From NCBI RefSeq assembly GCF_027943255.1, contig NC_072896.1, positions 123,039,879-123,103,878 of the forward strand: 64,000 nt of DNA, written 5' to 3'. Under the pieces are notes generated by a model that ran no database searches, was not told the DNA's origin, and saw nothing but the letters and a program-made list of their open reading frames with translations. Source of the DNA: Anastrepha obliqua. Lineage: Eukaryota > Arthropoda > Insecta > Diptera > Tephritidae. Below, piece after piece: positions 1-10,848 of this stretch (its first letter is position 1; each line of letters starts with the position of its first letter). Position numbers and translations under genes: made by a program.

Positions 1-175
1 TTTTTTTCCAGTTGTTTGGTTCTTTTTACTCTGTGTTTTTGTCCTCTGTATGGTATGACATTGGACGCATTGTGATTCTTTGCCCAAGTGGGCCCCTCGC
101 GTGAGCAGCCGTTCATCTTTTCCTATCCTTTATCCCAATAAAGTGTCATTAGATTAGGTTCAGATATTCCATATC
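1..175 (+). repeat. 3' tail of a non-LTR retrotransposon (truncated copy)
   Basis: The stretch with CCTCTGTATGGTATGACAT, then a GTGATTCTTTGCCCAAGTGG run and GAGCAGCCGTTCATC, matches in order the sequence at about 5668-5770 (CCTCTGTATGACATCGCAATGG, then a GGTTCTCTGTTTAAGTG run and GGGCAGCCATTTATCC). At 5.4-5.8 kb that sequence lies directly downstream of an RNase H-type ORF2 tail, so it is probably the 3' untranslated region of that family. The copy here is cut by the window edge, and any coding part would lie to the left. The link is seen by eye; the family name is inferred. Confidence 0.4.
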
Positions 176-757
176 GGCAAAAGTGTTACCAAATCAATTT
201 AGACAAAGTAAATTATTGATCATAATCCATAGGCGCGCTCTACCGCATGTGAGGAAAGCGATATTTTTGTGATTTAAAATGACCATCACAAGTGTGGAAG
301 GTAAGGTTTCGATAGCAGCAGTGACGGAAGTAGTGTTCAAGACACTCCATTTATTCCTCATCTCAGGTGGTTGCCAGCGCAAGGTCTTTCAGGGAATGAG
401 TGGGAACTTTATCCGGTCACTTTGAGGTTGAAGTATTTGCTGTTGTGACTATGAGGAGGGCAACAAAAGAAATTATCTCAGCAATTTCCCTTAAGCTCCG
501 CTGCCTACTTCAGCACGCTGATTACTACTTTATTAACTCCCTCAATATGATATTCCCGAAGGTGAGAAGGAAAATGAAAAATCGTCTCTTGAATATCTCA
601 AGACTGAAAAAAAGTTCTTCTGCATAAAACGTTGAGTCAGCCTTTCAGTGCACTTAATGCCGGTTTCGAAAACCGTTAGCACTCTTGATTTTAGCAAATC
701 CCAGAGGAAAAAAATGCGAAAAGGACGCTACCCTCCTACACAATCACAAACACACAC
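176..757. other. No recognised gene
   Basis: I see no supported gene. The plus-strand reading around 400-480 (GTLSGHFEVEVFAVV) faintly recalls the start of a retrotransposon RNase H domain, but the match is too weak to call. A short CA-rich run begins near 741. Confidence 0.5.
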
Positions 758-767
758 ATACCCATAC

Positions 768-1616
768 TCATGTACACAAATTGACACTTAAATGCTTGAG
801 TGAGCAACTGTGAAATGCCATCGAAGATCGCCACCTTTCAGGAAGGTAAAAAGCAAATGGTTGGCATGAAAACAAAGAGGCAGTGACAATTTGTAAACGG
901 TTATTGTTGCAACAAACTGATGCGTGCGTGTCCCTGCCGCATTTACATGTAATGCATAGAGGCAGACAGAATAAAAAGAGAAAAGGCGAACACTTTTCGC
1001 AGAAATTGGCCACCAGCATTGGAAAAGGACATGTGTGCGAGCACACGCACACGCCGGCACACAATATTACGTAAATGCATATGCCCATAAAATTTTGTTG
1101 TTTCCGACAATGACATGAAAAAAAGCCATAGGAAATGTGAAATGTGAAAATGCACTCATCGTTAAAATGCTTGTATATGTACGGATGTGTGTACGAAAAA
1201 TTAACTTGTCTACGTAGGTATAAACTGACACGGCGGCAACACTTTGAATAAAGTAAAAATAAACACAGAATGACAGCAACGCCAGCAGCTACAATAAAGT
1301 GGGAAGTCGTAGCGTTGAATGAATGTATCCGCCAGGAGCAAAAAACAAACAAAAAAAAGAAGCGCAGAACGAAACAAGAAAACCAGACAGCGGCAAGAAG
1401 CTTCAAAAGTAGTTTGGCTGCTAAAACATACGCACGCGGACTGGACCGTAGCTGGTTGTTAAAATCCGTGCACATTCGCCTGGAACTAACGTGAAACACT
1501 GCATTCTTTCCTCTTTCCATGAGCACCTCGATTCGGTACTTTATTTCATAAAAGTGTTTTGCATGTCTTTCGGTCATTTGGTTATATTTGCGTGTGACAA
1601 AAGCAAATTGCTCCAA
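768..1616 (-). CDS. Long open frame of unknown status (282 codons), probably not a gene
   Basis: This minus-strand frame has an ATG and no stop for 282 codons, unusually long for A+T-rich non-coding DNA. I do not recognise the product. It is rich in Cys, Phe and Ser and has hydrophobic runs at roughly residues 67-95, 106-125 and 175-192 that could be scored as membrane segments. Against a real gene: several other frames on both strands are also open across the same stretch, the product looks like the antisense of purine- and CA-rich DNA, and I see no homologous motif, neighbour or splice context. I list it only because of its length. Confidence 0.12.
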   Translation of the reverse strand: MEQFAFVTRKYNQMTERHAKHFYEIKYRIEVLMERGKNAVFHVSSRRMCTDFNNQLRSSPRAYVLAAKLLLKLLAAVWFSCFVLRFFFLFVFCSWRIHSFNATTSHFIVAAGVAVILCLFLLYSKCCRRVSLYLRRQVNFSYTHPYIYKHFNDECIFTFHISYGFFSCHCRKQQNFMGICIYVILCAGVCVCSHTCPFPMLVANFCEKCSPFLFLFCLPLCITCKCGRDTHASVCCNNNRLQIVTASLFSCQPFAFYLPERWRSSMAFHSCSLKHLSVNLCT

Positions 1617-2378
1617 CGGATATTGCTGGAAATTGCACCAAATTCATATATCATATATGTTCTCAAATCCAGATTATAATTTGCGGTTGACATGCGGTTG
1701 AGTTCCTGCTACTGGATACTTTCATACTTCCAACCAGCTTTGTGCTAACTCGAGTTGAGAATTGCTTTTATAATATTTTTTTTGTTTTGCAGTGCATAAA
1801 TGCAGTCAATTATAAACAGTCTGTCACTATTCAAACGAATCACTTTTTACTCTTTAACTCGTATTTGGTAGTGTGGAAACCCCTGCAAGGCAATTGAAAG
1901 CCATACGTGGCTTTATAAATTTTTTAATACTTTCACTGTGGCTTTATTTGCAGCTTGTGACTCGAGGCATGAAAAAAGTTACTTTGCATTATTCTGTAAT
2001 TTTTCCTGCATGCAGATGAAAATGTAAATGTAGAAATAAATGTAGAGGAGTGGATACATACGCGATGCAAACAAAATTCTACTGACTTCGAAATTTGTGG
2101 CATAGCTTGAAAAACATTTTTCTGTTTTAAATAAATCAACTATGAATACAAATAAATAAATAAATAATAAAATAGAAATAAAATTTCTGAATGCCTGAGT
2201 TTTGCAAACAATTTTCTTTCTCTATTTTCAAGTGAAAAGCGGGCTGGTAGTTTGGCTCTCACTGTAATGAAGCTCAAATGATGGCTACCTGGTGTTAAAA
2301 GCAGCATTTTGCGGGATTTTAGTGGGTAGTCTAAACTCAAATAAAGTAATTTGAATGATCGAAAATTGGAAGAAATAC
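1617..2378. other. No recognised gene; short TAAA-type run
   Basis: A+T-rich unique-looking sequence. A short run of AATA/TAAA units lies at about 2151-2182. I see no coding or RNA feature. Confidence 0.5.
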
Positions 2379-2399
2379 AAGGGGGCGCAAAGTTAATCA
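2379..2399 (+). repeat. Terminal inverted repeat of a MITE-like element (single end)
   Basis: The 21 bases beginning AAGGGGGCGCAAAG match 19 of 21 with the reverse complement of the right end (about 18307-18327) of the MITE at 18104-18327. Orientation implies an element running rightward from 2379. Weak similarity to the inside of the 18 kb copy follows (TTAACTTTTTCACTAAACGG, later TTTTGAGCTATC). I could not find the matching right end before the mariner-like element at 2710, so this copy is truncated or diverged. Confidence 0.5.
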
Positions 2400-2709
2400 T
2401 CCCATTTTGTTTTTGATTAACTTTTTCACTAAACGGATGAGATCGATATTTTTCGTACTGTCAAATATGTTTTCGGAAATATGATATTTATGTGTTTGCT
2501 TTTGAGCTATCAAAAACCGATTTTTGGTTAAAATATTCCGCATATTCTTATTAAATAGCCAAAACATTTAATTTTTCTAAACAATTAAGGAAAATCCACA
2601 GCTCCTACCTCCCGTAATCACCTATGATAGCTTGCAATTAATTCCTATAACAAATTTGTCTGAAAATGCAGAAAATGCAAAACCAGAAAATCTGTTTGCA
2701 TGTTTTATA

Positions 2710-4020
2710 CAGGGTGGCTGATGAAAGCCGCTACCAAAAAAAAATTGAATAACTTTTTTTCTTTTTAAGTTATCTATTCCATTTTTGTTTTAATTTGCAG
2801 ATTGATCTTTAAAATTTATTAAAATGGATAACTGGGACACGCAAACAAGAATTTGGATAGTCCGCCGCTATCACGCACTGGAGTCCGTAGTTTTGGTGCA
2901 GAGAGAGTACAGGCGGATGTTTGGCGGCGATCCCCCGAGCAGATGGACCATAATGAGACTGGTGAATAATTTTGCTGAGCAAGAAACAGTCGCAAGAAGG
3001 CCTTATCATCGAAATCCACCAGTTCGGACGGAGGAAACGATCGTTGCTGTAGCGGCAGCTATACAAGGCAATCCAAGGGTTTCAACAAGAAGCTTATCTG
3101 CTCAACTTGGTGTCAGCCGACAGTCTTTGCAAACAATAATGCACAAATATTTAGACTTATTTCCCTACAAAATTCAAATGGTTAACAAACTGAATGCAGC
3201 AGACTTGCCGATTCGCTTGGAATTTTGCCAGAAGATCCTGCAAATGGTGGAAGAAGACCAAAACATGTTAAACTGCCTTTTCATGTCTGATGAGGCCCAT
3301 TTCGATTTAAACTGCAATGTGAACAAACAAAATTGTCGAATATGGAGTACTTCTAACCCACAGATACTCCACGAGACGGAATTGCATCCTCTTCGCGTGA
3401 CAGTGTGGTGTGCGGTTTCTTCACGCTGTATTGTCGGGCCTTATTTTTTTGAAGAAAATGGTCACACCGTTACGGTTACTGGAGACCGTTATTTGAAAAT
3501 GCTGAAAGAATTTTTCTATCCAGAACTACGCCGAAAGAGAATTCCTTTCAACTCTGTGTGGTTTCAACAAGATGGGGTAACGTCTCACATAGCCCAGACT
3601 GTTATGACAGAGTTGCGACGAAAATTTCCCAATAAACTGATTTGAAGAAACTCCGAATTTCGTTGGCCCCCCAGGTCGCCTGACCTTACTGCACCTGACT
3701 TTTTCTTGTGGGGTTTATGTAAACAAGAAGTTTATAAAACAAAGCCAACAAATTTGGATGAACTAAAACAATCCATTCGGGCAACAATTGCGGCTATTCC
3801 TGTCGCAACTCTCAAAGCAGCAATGAACAACTTTTTACTAAGATGCCGCACTTGTGTCAACGAGCATGGGGGGCATTTAAATTCAACTATTTTTAAAACT
3901 AGTTAAGCTACATTTAATAAAATTTAATGACCTTCAGCTTGAAAAAAAATAAATGAATTCCATACACTAAAAAAAAGTTATTTGAGTTTCTTAATGTAGC
4001 AAAATTCATCAGCCACTCTG
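2710..4020 (+). mobile_element. Near-complete DD41D mariner-like transposon
   Basis: The element is 1311 bp with imperfect terminal inverted repeats. The left end reads CAGGGTGGCTGATGAA and the reverse complement of the right end reads CAGAGTGGCTGATGAA. Similarity continues inward for about 60 bp through a shared AATAACTTTTTTT block. TA dinucleotides flank both ends (2708-2709 and 4021-4022), the expected IS630-Tc1-mariner target duplication. A single transposase gene fills the interior. With both ends and the gene present, this is the youngest-looking DNA transposon in the window. Confidence 0.9.
2824..3906 (+). pseudogene. DD41D mariner-like transposase, one in-frame stop
   Basis: A cut-and-paste transposase that would bind the element's inverted repeats and cut and join DNA in the nucleus. 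The frame starts at ATG 2824 and spans 360 codons, with one TGA at 3643-3645. It has two helix-turn-helix regions (about residues 1-50 and 80-112) followed by a DDE-type catalytic core. The three catalytic Asp codons are at 3289 (in MSDEAHF), 3571 (in FQQDG) and 3697 (in TAPDFFLWG). I count 41 residues between the second and third, which defines the DD41D group, to which the rosa elements of Ceratitis belong as I recall. By alignment with the copy at 40803-41678, the stop sits where that copy has Ser (SRRGD), so a single TCA to TGA change could explain it. The frame is otherwise undamaged, suggesting fairly recent inactivation. Confidence 0.88.
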
Positions 4021-4022
4021 TA

Positions 4023-5070
4023 TTTAGCTGTGATTTATTACTTCACTCACGCACATTAGCATGCAACCCCCCCGCTACCATGCACAAATGTAGATACCTG
4101 TCGATGCAGTATAGCAGCGCTCGAGCCCTTAGTTTGGCGAACGCCCCATAATATGCTCCAATTTATATTTCAGGATTTTCCTTTTTGTTTGATTATTAAT
4201 TCTCATATTGTTCGTTTTTTTGTCGCTTCTTTTTTGCACAGATTTTGCGTTGCCTTCAGCCACCATTGCTTGTCACTGCAATGCAGAACATTTTGATCGT
4301 TGCGTCGTTGACAAGCTGCGGCACTTGTGGTGCTTGATTTTTTCCGCATACACACACCCACTTACACGTTTCGAGCACTTTTTGTTAGCTACCAAAGTGC
4401 AGTTTAAAACAAGTAATTCCCTGCAGGGTAAACCTCAACTAGTGGCGAAATTTTCTAGCTCACAACTGGCGCATGTTGGCTAATGGGACAAAGAGTGGCA
4501 AGTGATAAAGTGTTGCAGGTGAGAATTAGATGCAATACGAATATATAGTATAAAATCAATTACTATGGGTTCAACTTTTTAACTCAATGCTAACCTAAGG
4601 CCCAACTTACTACCAGTTTGCTTTGAAGTAGTTGGAAGAGTTAGTCCTCCATATCTATTTGATGCTAGAAATTTGTATTTTTAAAAGCGAAAATGTGAAT
4701 GGACTACGAAATATTAGTTGTCCGCCTACGTCTCAGCATGGTGTCTTATATAGTATTTAAATAAATAAAATTTCAGTCAATAAACTAGTCCATAAGGGAG
4801 CAAAAAAAAACTAGTCCAACTTGTGGATTAAGTCACCAGTTTGGGACCAGTTGAAAAAGTAAGTAAAAATTGAGTAAAGGACTTTTAAAAAATATTTTGT
4901 TATTATTAAAATTTTTTGGTATCTTTAAATTTACTGCGTGGGCTTGGTAACATTTTATTTTTAAAGCTTTCATATCTCTAAATATAATTTCTTTGAAACT
5001 AAATGATAGTAACTTCATACCCAAAATTATTAAATATTTCTAGTTAAGGACAAAAGAACCAAAAAAATAT
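4023..5070. other. No recognised gene
   Basis: No convincing coding sequence, RNA or transposon end. Short open frames near 4208-4483 and 4833-5024 have no recognisable motif. The sequence is A+T-rich with homopolymer A and T runs. Confidence 0.5.
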
Positions 5071-5074
5071 ATGT

Positions 5075-5225
5075 GCATACTAAGGTTCCAAGTTGGAAAT
5101 AGCCACAAAGGGCACGCCATAGCTTTCTTTTCCCTCCAGCTCAGGTCCATAAAGCGGATTTCTAATTCCTGAAATCGTCTCCAGGAATTTGCTGGTCTCC
5201 CTCGTCTACTCGAAAAAAACATAAA
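5075..5225 (-). pseudogene. C-terminal fragment of a non-LTR retrotransposon polyprotein
   Basis: The minus-strand reading SRRGRPANSWRRFQELEI, then DLSWREKKAMA and WLFPTWNL, resembles the last part of endonuclease-reverse transcriptase polyproteins, where a basic GRP..WRR segment is followed by a W....A...LW tail. Only about 50 codons are recognisable and there is no catalytic domain. It is a 5'-truncated remnant at best. The assignment rests on a remembered motif and could be chance similarity. It faces away from the plus-strand retrotransposon tail that starts at about 5390. Confidence 0.4.
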
Positions 5226-5389
5226 AGAAGAGTATTTATTCTGCATTCATATCTGGTCATTTGCAACTGTTACCACTCTGGTCGTTCTCGAACTTGTACA
5301 TCTTCTACCGTCAAATGTTAGCTCATGACAAAGAATATCTTGCGAGTATTTATGGCTTTTTATTTCAGGATAGTTACTGGCAGAGGAGG

Positions 5390-5780
5390 CTAACAAAGCT
5401 GTAGCTCTCCAATTCGCTGGATATCCTTACTGGGCATTGTCTGTTAGGTATCCATGCGGTGAGGCTTGAGGTGGCCGTTCTGCAGAACTGTCAGAAGGGT
5501 GAGGTGGAATGATTTCAGCACTTTCTTATCACACATCTGGGCTCTTACTTTTTTGCTAGACCTGCGGATATTGCAGCTTCACCTGACGAGTCTCATCAGC
5601 AGCTTGAAGCGGATAACTCATAGTAATTAATCACCGCTTGGTTGTCATCCTTCTTCTTTCCCCCTATTCGGTTCTTTGCACCCTCTATTTTCCTCTGTAT
5701 GACATCGCAATGGACAATTTTGGTTCTCTGTTTAAGTGTTCTTTCGCTTGGGCAGCCATTTATCCTACTGGCTGAGAAGC
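5390..5780 (+). pseudogene. Tail of an RNase H-bearing non-LTR retrotransposon with 3' UTR
   Basis: Read across frames, the plus strand gives LTGHCLLGIHAVRL, then a broken cysteine knuckle (FCRT, then NCQKGEVE) and FQHF. This is the TGH...CR.C..E...H signature that follows RNase H in I/R1/LOA-type elements. At least one frameshift and an in-frame TGA interrupt it, and no reverse transcriptase or RNase H core remains. From about 5640 to 5780 it runs into a pyrimidine-rich, probably untranslated tail that is repeated at the left edge of the window (1-150). A 5'-truncated dead copy. Confidence 0.55.
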
Positions 5781-7239
5781 GCGAAAAATCTCAAACTAGG
5801 CATTCAACCAAAATCATCGCACTGGAACCAGTTCGATACATTTATTTTCCTGCAGGATATTCCCGTAACAAGTACATGTGCATATGCATATGTATATGTG
5901 TATAGCATATTTGTAGAAGTGCAGCTATAATGTTTTCCTGAATGTGTTTGCGAAAGAATATTGAGTTGTTGACACGTCCATAAGCTTACTTCAGTTCGCA
6001 ATGTTTTGTATGGATTGCAAGTACAAGCATTTCATGTATTTATGAATTTACACTAACATTTATTAACAGTTCAGTACAAATATTTATGTATGTTAATGTG
6101 CCGAATGCGTGTTGACACAGCAGCTATCCAAACATAACTTCAGTTTATCCTTTGCAATAATAATAACAGAATTTGTTGACATCGGCCAAGTGCTCGTGGC
6201 AAGAATTTATGTTGTTGTTATAGCCTTGTATTTGCCATAATCTGTGGCAGCTGTCTTTCAACGCATCAGTAGCAGCAGCAGCAGCAAGATGAGAATATTG
6301 CGTAGAAGCGGAAAGCAAAGAGAGTTAGAAGGAAAATGCAAGCGAAGGCAAATATATTTCTTAGCATGAATAGAATTTTAGAAAAAAAAAATGAACACAA
6401 GACGATGCGGCTCCTTCTGCGGCAAGGACAGTAGCGAATACTGCATGTGAGGTGCATATTGTCGGTGGCTTCGAGAGTGAACTCGAACATGGCATTGCAA
6501 ATAAAAATAGAATTAGAAGAAGTTATTCGATTGCACGGGCTGCTGTGATGTGCTCAAAGGCAAGCACTATTTGCTCTCAATTAACGAAACTTTGCTTTGA
6601 GTGATGAAATTCAATTACTTGACAAAAAAACTAAAAAAAAGAATTTTTTTAAAGAAACGCAATATAGATGTAGACATAGCAGTGGAGTAATAGAACTAAG
6701 CTAACGTTATTGTGAAAGAAATTTTGAAGAACGGAATTCAAAAGCTCTGTATAGGCCTTTCTTCGTGGAGTGTGTAAATTAAATATAATATTTTAAAGGA
6801 ATAAGTTTTAAGTTACTAGGTATAGGTATACATATATAAAAAACTGGAGCAGATTCGCTTGGTTTGTAATTTTTTTTTTATAACAAAAAAAAAGGTCCCA
6901 ATTATCTTTTTTTAAGGGCCAAAACAAGCCCGGTATAAATGCCTAAAAACAACATTGCTATAATTTTACTGAAAGCTGGTGAAAGTACTCTTCTATACAT
7001 TTTGCTTATATTTTGTAAATGGCTGCTAAGAAGATACTAAGTGGTTGCTGAGTTAAGGGGTAAAAATAATGTGATTTTGTGGTGAAAGTAATGGTTTTTT
7101 CTTTTGAATTATAAGTCGAAGTCCCCAACTATTGCATTGTGTTTCAAGCTGAGTTCTTTGCTGTAATGAAAGCAGAAGAACTTGTTTGAATTAACTGCGC
7201 AATAACTTCTACGTAAAAGCTATCAAATCATACTTTCGA
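5781..7239. other. No recognised gene; short (AGC)n near 6270
   Basis: I see only unique-looking A+T-rich sequence. There is a short GTATATGTG-type run near 5875-5905 and five or so AGC units at about 6268-6288. Short open frames here have no recognisable product. Confidence 0.5.
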
Positions 7240-7800
7240 TCATTCAAAAATGTCGATGAATCCAAGGAAGCAATTGACAAACTTGCTTGTAATCGCAGGT
7301 TTTATGTCTATTGGGTTCCAGGGCTTAAAGGCATAGAGGAATATGAGATAGTGGATGAAATAGCAAAAGAAGGCGTGAGACGGGAGATCAAATAAGTCAG
7401 GTACTTAAGCCTCTGCGCACAATTCTAAAATAACAGGAGCACATTCTGAGAAAGGCGAAAGGCAGATGGCTTAGTTTAATCAATTACAATGTAACCAGGA
7501 TCATATATTAACGCGGATATGAAGACAGCTGTACTAAATCGGTTATATCGTTCGATGGAAAGAACTTTAGTTGATGTACTAACAGCGCACTGCCTAGTTG
7601 CAGCGATCTTAACGATGCTTGCAGGAAATGTAACAAAAGAAACTCAGGATCATCTCCGATGTTGCTGTCCGGCTCTCTCGAAAACTAGACTATACTTCCA
7701 GGGTGCTCTCAGTTTGGAATGATTAGAATGTTTCCCTGAACTGGAGTTTGAGGGACTCCTAAAATTCGCGAACAGTGCGCGCATTTTGAGTGATGCATAC
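7240..7800 (+). pseudogene. RNase H and tail fragment of a non-LTR retrotransposon
   Basis: Around 7250-7395 the plus strand reads ESKEAIDKL, then VYWVPGLKGIEEYEI and VDEIAKEG. This is a decayed form of the RNase H stretch WVPGH.G..GNE.ADE.A, with His changed to Leu and the final catalytic Asp still placed (VDEIA). From 7519 it continues as NRLYRSMERTL, LTAHCLVA and DHLRCCCPALSKTRL, the TGH and cysteine-knuckle tail (GH is AH here; the C..C pair is only visible in another frame as CRKC). Frameshifts and stops separate the pieces. No reverse transcriptase domain lies upstream. Confidence 0.6.
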
Positions 7801-7854
7801 TTTCGCGAAAAAGAGGACGCTTATCTGGTATCGCAAGATAGTTTGAAACAATTT

Positions 7855-8335
7855 TTAATACTACTTTTTTTAATTGTCTTTTAATTTCGAAAAAAATTTT
7901 ATGTATTAAAGTTAAAAAAAAAATTTTGTTTACTTATGTTCAAATGCCTGTGAGCACGATTTAAAGATTAAAAAAAAGTTTTACAAATTTTTGTACTATA
8001 ATTTGATTAAATTTTTTTTCGAGAAAACTTCCTAGTAAAATAAAAAAAAAATTAATTTAAAAAAAGGTTTTTTTTTTAATTATGTTTAAATGCCTGTGAG
8101 CACGATGTAAAGTTTAAAAAAAGTTCGAAACATTTTTTTACAATATACATTTTTCTTTTTCGAAAAAAATTTCTAGTAAAATTAAAATTTTGTTTCTTTA
8201 ATTAATTTCAGCCTGATTAAAGATTACAGTTCGAAACATTTTTTTAGTAAAATTTTTTTTAATTTCGAAAAAAATATTGTAAAATTAAAAAAAAAAATGT
8301 TTCAATTATGCTCAAAAAATTCCATTAAAATGATA
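7855..8335. repeat. Degenerate AT-rich tandem repeat, about 120-146 bp units
   Basis: The marker AAATGCCTGTGAGCACGAT occurs near 7942 and again near 8088, 146 bp apart. A shortened form (AGCCTGATTAAAGATT) follows at about 8210. Each unit contains A/T homopolymers, an AATTTCGAAAAAAATT-like block and a CTAGTAAAAT block. At least three imperfect units are visible and the array fades by about 8335. It directly follows the retrotransposon fragment at 7240-7800. No coding content. Confidence 0.65.
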
Positions 8336-10367
8336 CCCAATTTTGGTGAGTCCCTATGTTCCATACAGGAATAAAAGAATCCAATATCCAACTGTTAGTG
8401 CTTAGAAAAAAATTCTTGTATGAATATTAATTTTGCACGCAATCTTCCTTAATGGCGCGGGTTAGTCCCTCAACCTACAGATCAATGTAAATTTACAATA
8501 AATTCTGTGTTTTTAGGTTTTTGTCAGACTTCTATATAAGTAATCGGAAAATGTTTCAGCTCTTTTAGTTATTTTCAAATACAATCAGAAATTTATGTGA
8601 ATTTTCTTACTTAATAAAGAAACTCCGGTTTTATTTTTCGTGGACTTGAAAATGTTTAGTTTAATTCGGTTTCGACCACTCATTGGCACAATTGGCTGAA
8701 GTTCGGTTCGATTAGGCTTTGACTGCAAAAAATTGCTTTTCGTTTTGCCCTCTTAGTGTTAAGTGAAAACATTGATAAAAGTGTTTTTTGTTTTTGTAAA
8801 TTCACCTAAAGATTTCGAAGAATCAGCTCTATGAAAACATTGGAAGAGATAAAAATATTTTCTTTAATTTCGCCAATAGATTTGAAAAAAAAAAACAGCT
8901 CTATGAAAGCGCCAAACTTCGACAGAAAGACTTGTAAAATCGGCGCTAGTTACAGAGATTTTGCGACATCAAAAGATTTTGCAAACCAAATTTCAATTGA
9001 AGCTACAACACCACAAAACTGCAATGGAAAAACGGGGGAAAACCAGCATCCTTCAAAACCCTTTTCAGTTTCTCTCTTCGTCAATGAACCTTAAATATTT
9101 TTCACTTTTTCAGCTACACATTTAACATTTTTTGTGTTGAATTTTTCAAATCTCGTTACAAATTGTAAATAATTGCACTGAGCAGCAATAGTGCTTTTTA
9201 TACACACACACAGTTGAGCAACAACAATACCTTTTGTGTTTTTTAACAAAGCGTAGAAAGGCAAAATAAATGACGGTGCCCGCTGCCGTTGAATGCGAGT
9301 TGAGTTCACTGCATGCAGTTGGTAGGCGTGATAAATGTGCAACCTACTGGCAGCGATGTGCAACACATGCAACTGCCACATGGCGGGATGCCATAGAATT
9401 TGCGCAGTAAATCATAACTTATATGAAGTAAGAGCAAAAAAAAAAAAACAAAAATAAAAAAAAACAGGAAAATATTTACCATTAAATATCAACACTAAAT
9501 CGTTTAATATATGAACCCTAAAACACTCATCATTTGTTTAAAAATTACTTCCGGCACAAAGTGTGCCATATCCCATAAACTCGTGGAATAGTTTCCCTTA
9601 TGCAGCCATAATTATTCTAAAAAGCAAAGTTGCTGCATTCACAACTTTCGTAATTTTCACGCTATGCTACTTAAGTTGTTACCATTAAAAATTAATTAAA
9701 AAACATTTACTTTTCAAAGCTGACATAAGTCGTGTTTTTGGAAAAACCAGCTGAGTTGCATGCAACCGCCGCTTGGGGAATGCGGTGCTGGCGCATAAAT
9801 GCAAACTTTATATACCGAGAATTAATTAGCACCAGCAGCCAGAGTGAATTAATTTGGCTCTTATTGTTGTTGTAACAAAACGCGTTGAAAGCCAGAAGGT
9901 ATTAAAATATCAGCAGAGTGCTTAAAGTGCACGATGTGTGCAAAACTTCGTCTCACACATATGGCCAATTAGTAAAACAAGCTAATATATCTGGATATCG
10001 TGCGGGTGTGAGAACACAACTGATGGACAGCAGGAAAACTTTGCAAATGGGTTACGCTTTTCTGTTTATTTTGATTATGAGTTATGATGCTGCTGCTACT
10101 AAATATCTGGGCCATATTTGCATTTCGAAAATTGCATGCAAAGTGAAAATTTGTGTATAAAATAGGTGGCGGAAATATTGAAAAACTCGAGTGTCAGTAA
10201 TGAAAAAATTTGGCAAACCCAGCAAGCTTGGAAACCATGAGGATTAGATTGCGGTTAGAGATTTTTGAAGGGTTACGAAGGAGGTCCTAGGGACGATGGT
10301 GAGCAGATCAAAAGTAGCTCCTATTTAAGCAATAAATAGCAAACGATTAGTCTTATTAATCAGCTGA
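8336..10367. other. No recognised gene
   Basis: Unique-looking non-coding sequence. Short frames at 8831-9094 (plus), 9091-9381 (minus) and 9918-10160 (plus) have no motif I know. A short CACACACAC run lies at about 9203-9212 and an A-rich run near 9436-9465. Confidence 0.5.
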
Positions 10368-10848
10368 AATAGGGTCTGGAGCCGGATGGTACTTAAACGA
10401 TAGTAATTAGTATCACTATGCTATGGGGGAAATGGCAACTGTTTTCCAAACAGAAGTTTTTGCCATCCTGAAAGTAGCCGAATGGATAATTGAGAGGAGA
10501 TGGAGCGGGAAAAAGATTGGAGTTTTCAGGGACAGTCAGGCTGAACTGAAGGCCCTGGAGAACGCGAAGCAAACCTCAAAGATTGTTCAAGAATATAAGA
10601 AGAAGCTCAGTTCTGTCGCAAGACAAAACAGGCTTGTACTTATATGGGTTCCGGGACACTCCGGTGTTCAAGGAAACGAAATCGCCGACGAATTGGCCAA
10701 CCGTGGATCAGCGGTGCCCCCACAGGGGCCAGAGTCAATAATCGGAATCAGTTCCAGAGGAATCATGAATTGGATCAGCGATTATGTAGGCAATCTGCAT
10801 AAAGAACGATGGTCCAGTCTAGAATGCTGCAGAACTGCATTGGCATAG
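10368..10848 (+). pseudogene. RNase H domain of a non-LTR retrotransposon (isolated fragment)
   Basis: RNase H cuts the RNA strand of RNA-DNA hybrids during target-primed reverse transcription. The frame reads SGAGWYLNDSN, an in-frame TAG, then GEMATVFQTEVFAI, VFRDSQAELKAL, LIWVPGHSGVQGNEIADEL. Three of the four usual catalytic acids are visible: Glu in FQTEV, Asp in RDSQ and Asp in IADEL. The first Asp (TDGS) is missing, cut off at the left. It ends in GNLHKERWSS, before the cysteine-knuckle tail. Reverse transcriptase is absent. A related piece with nearly the same ALENAKQTSKI motif sits on the minus strand at 34040-34160. I/R1/LOA-type origin is inferred from RNase H being present. Confidence 0.85.
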
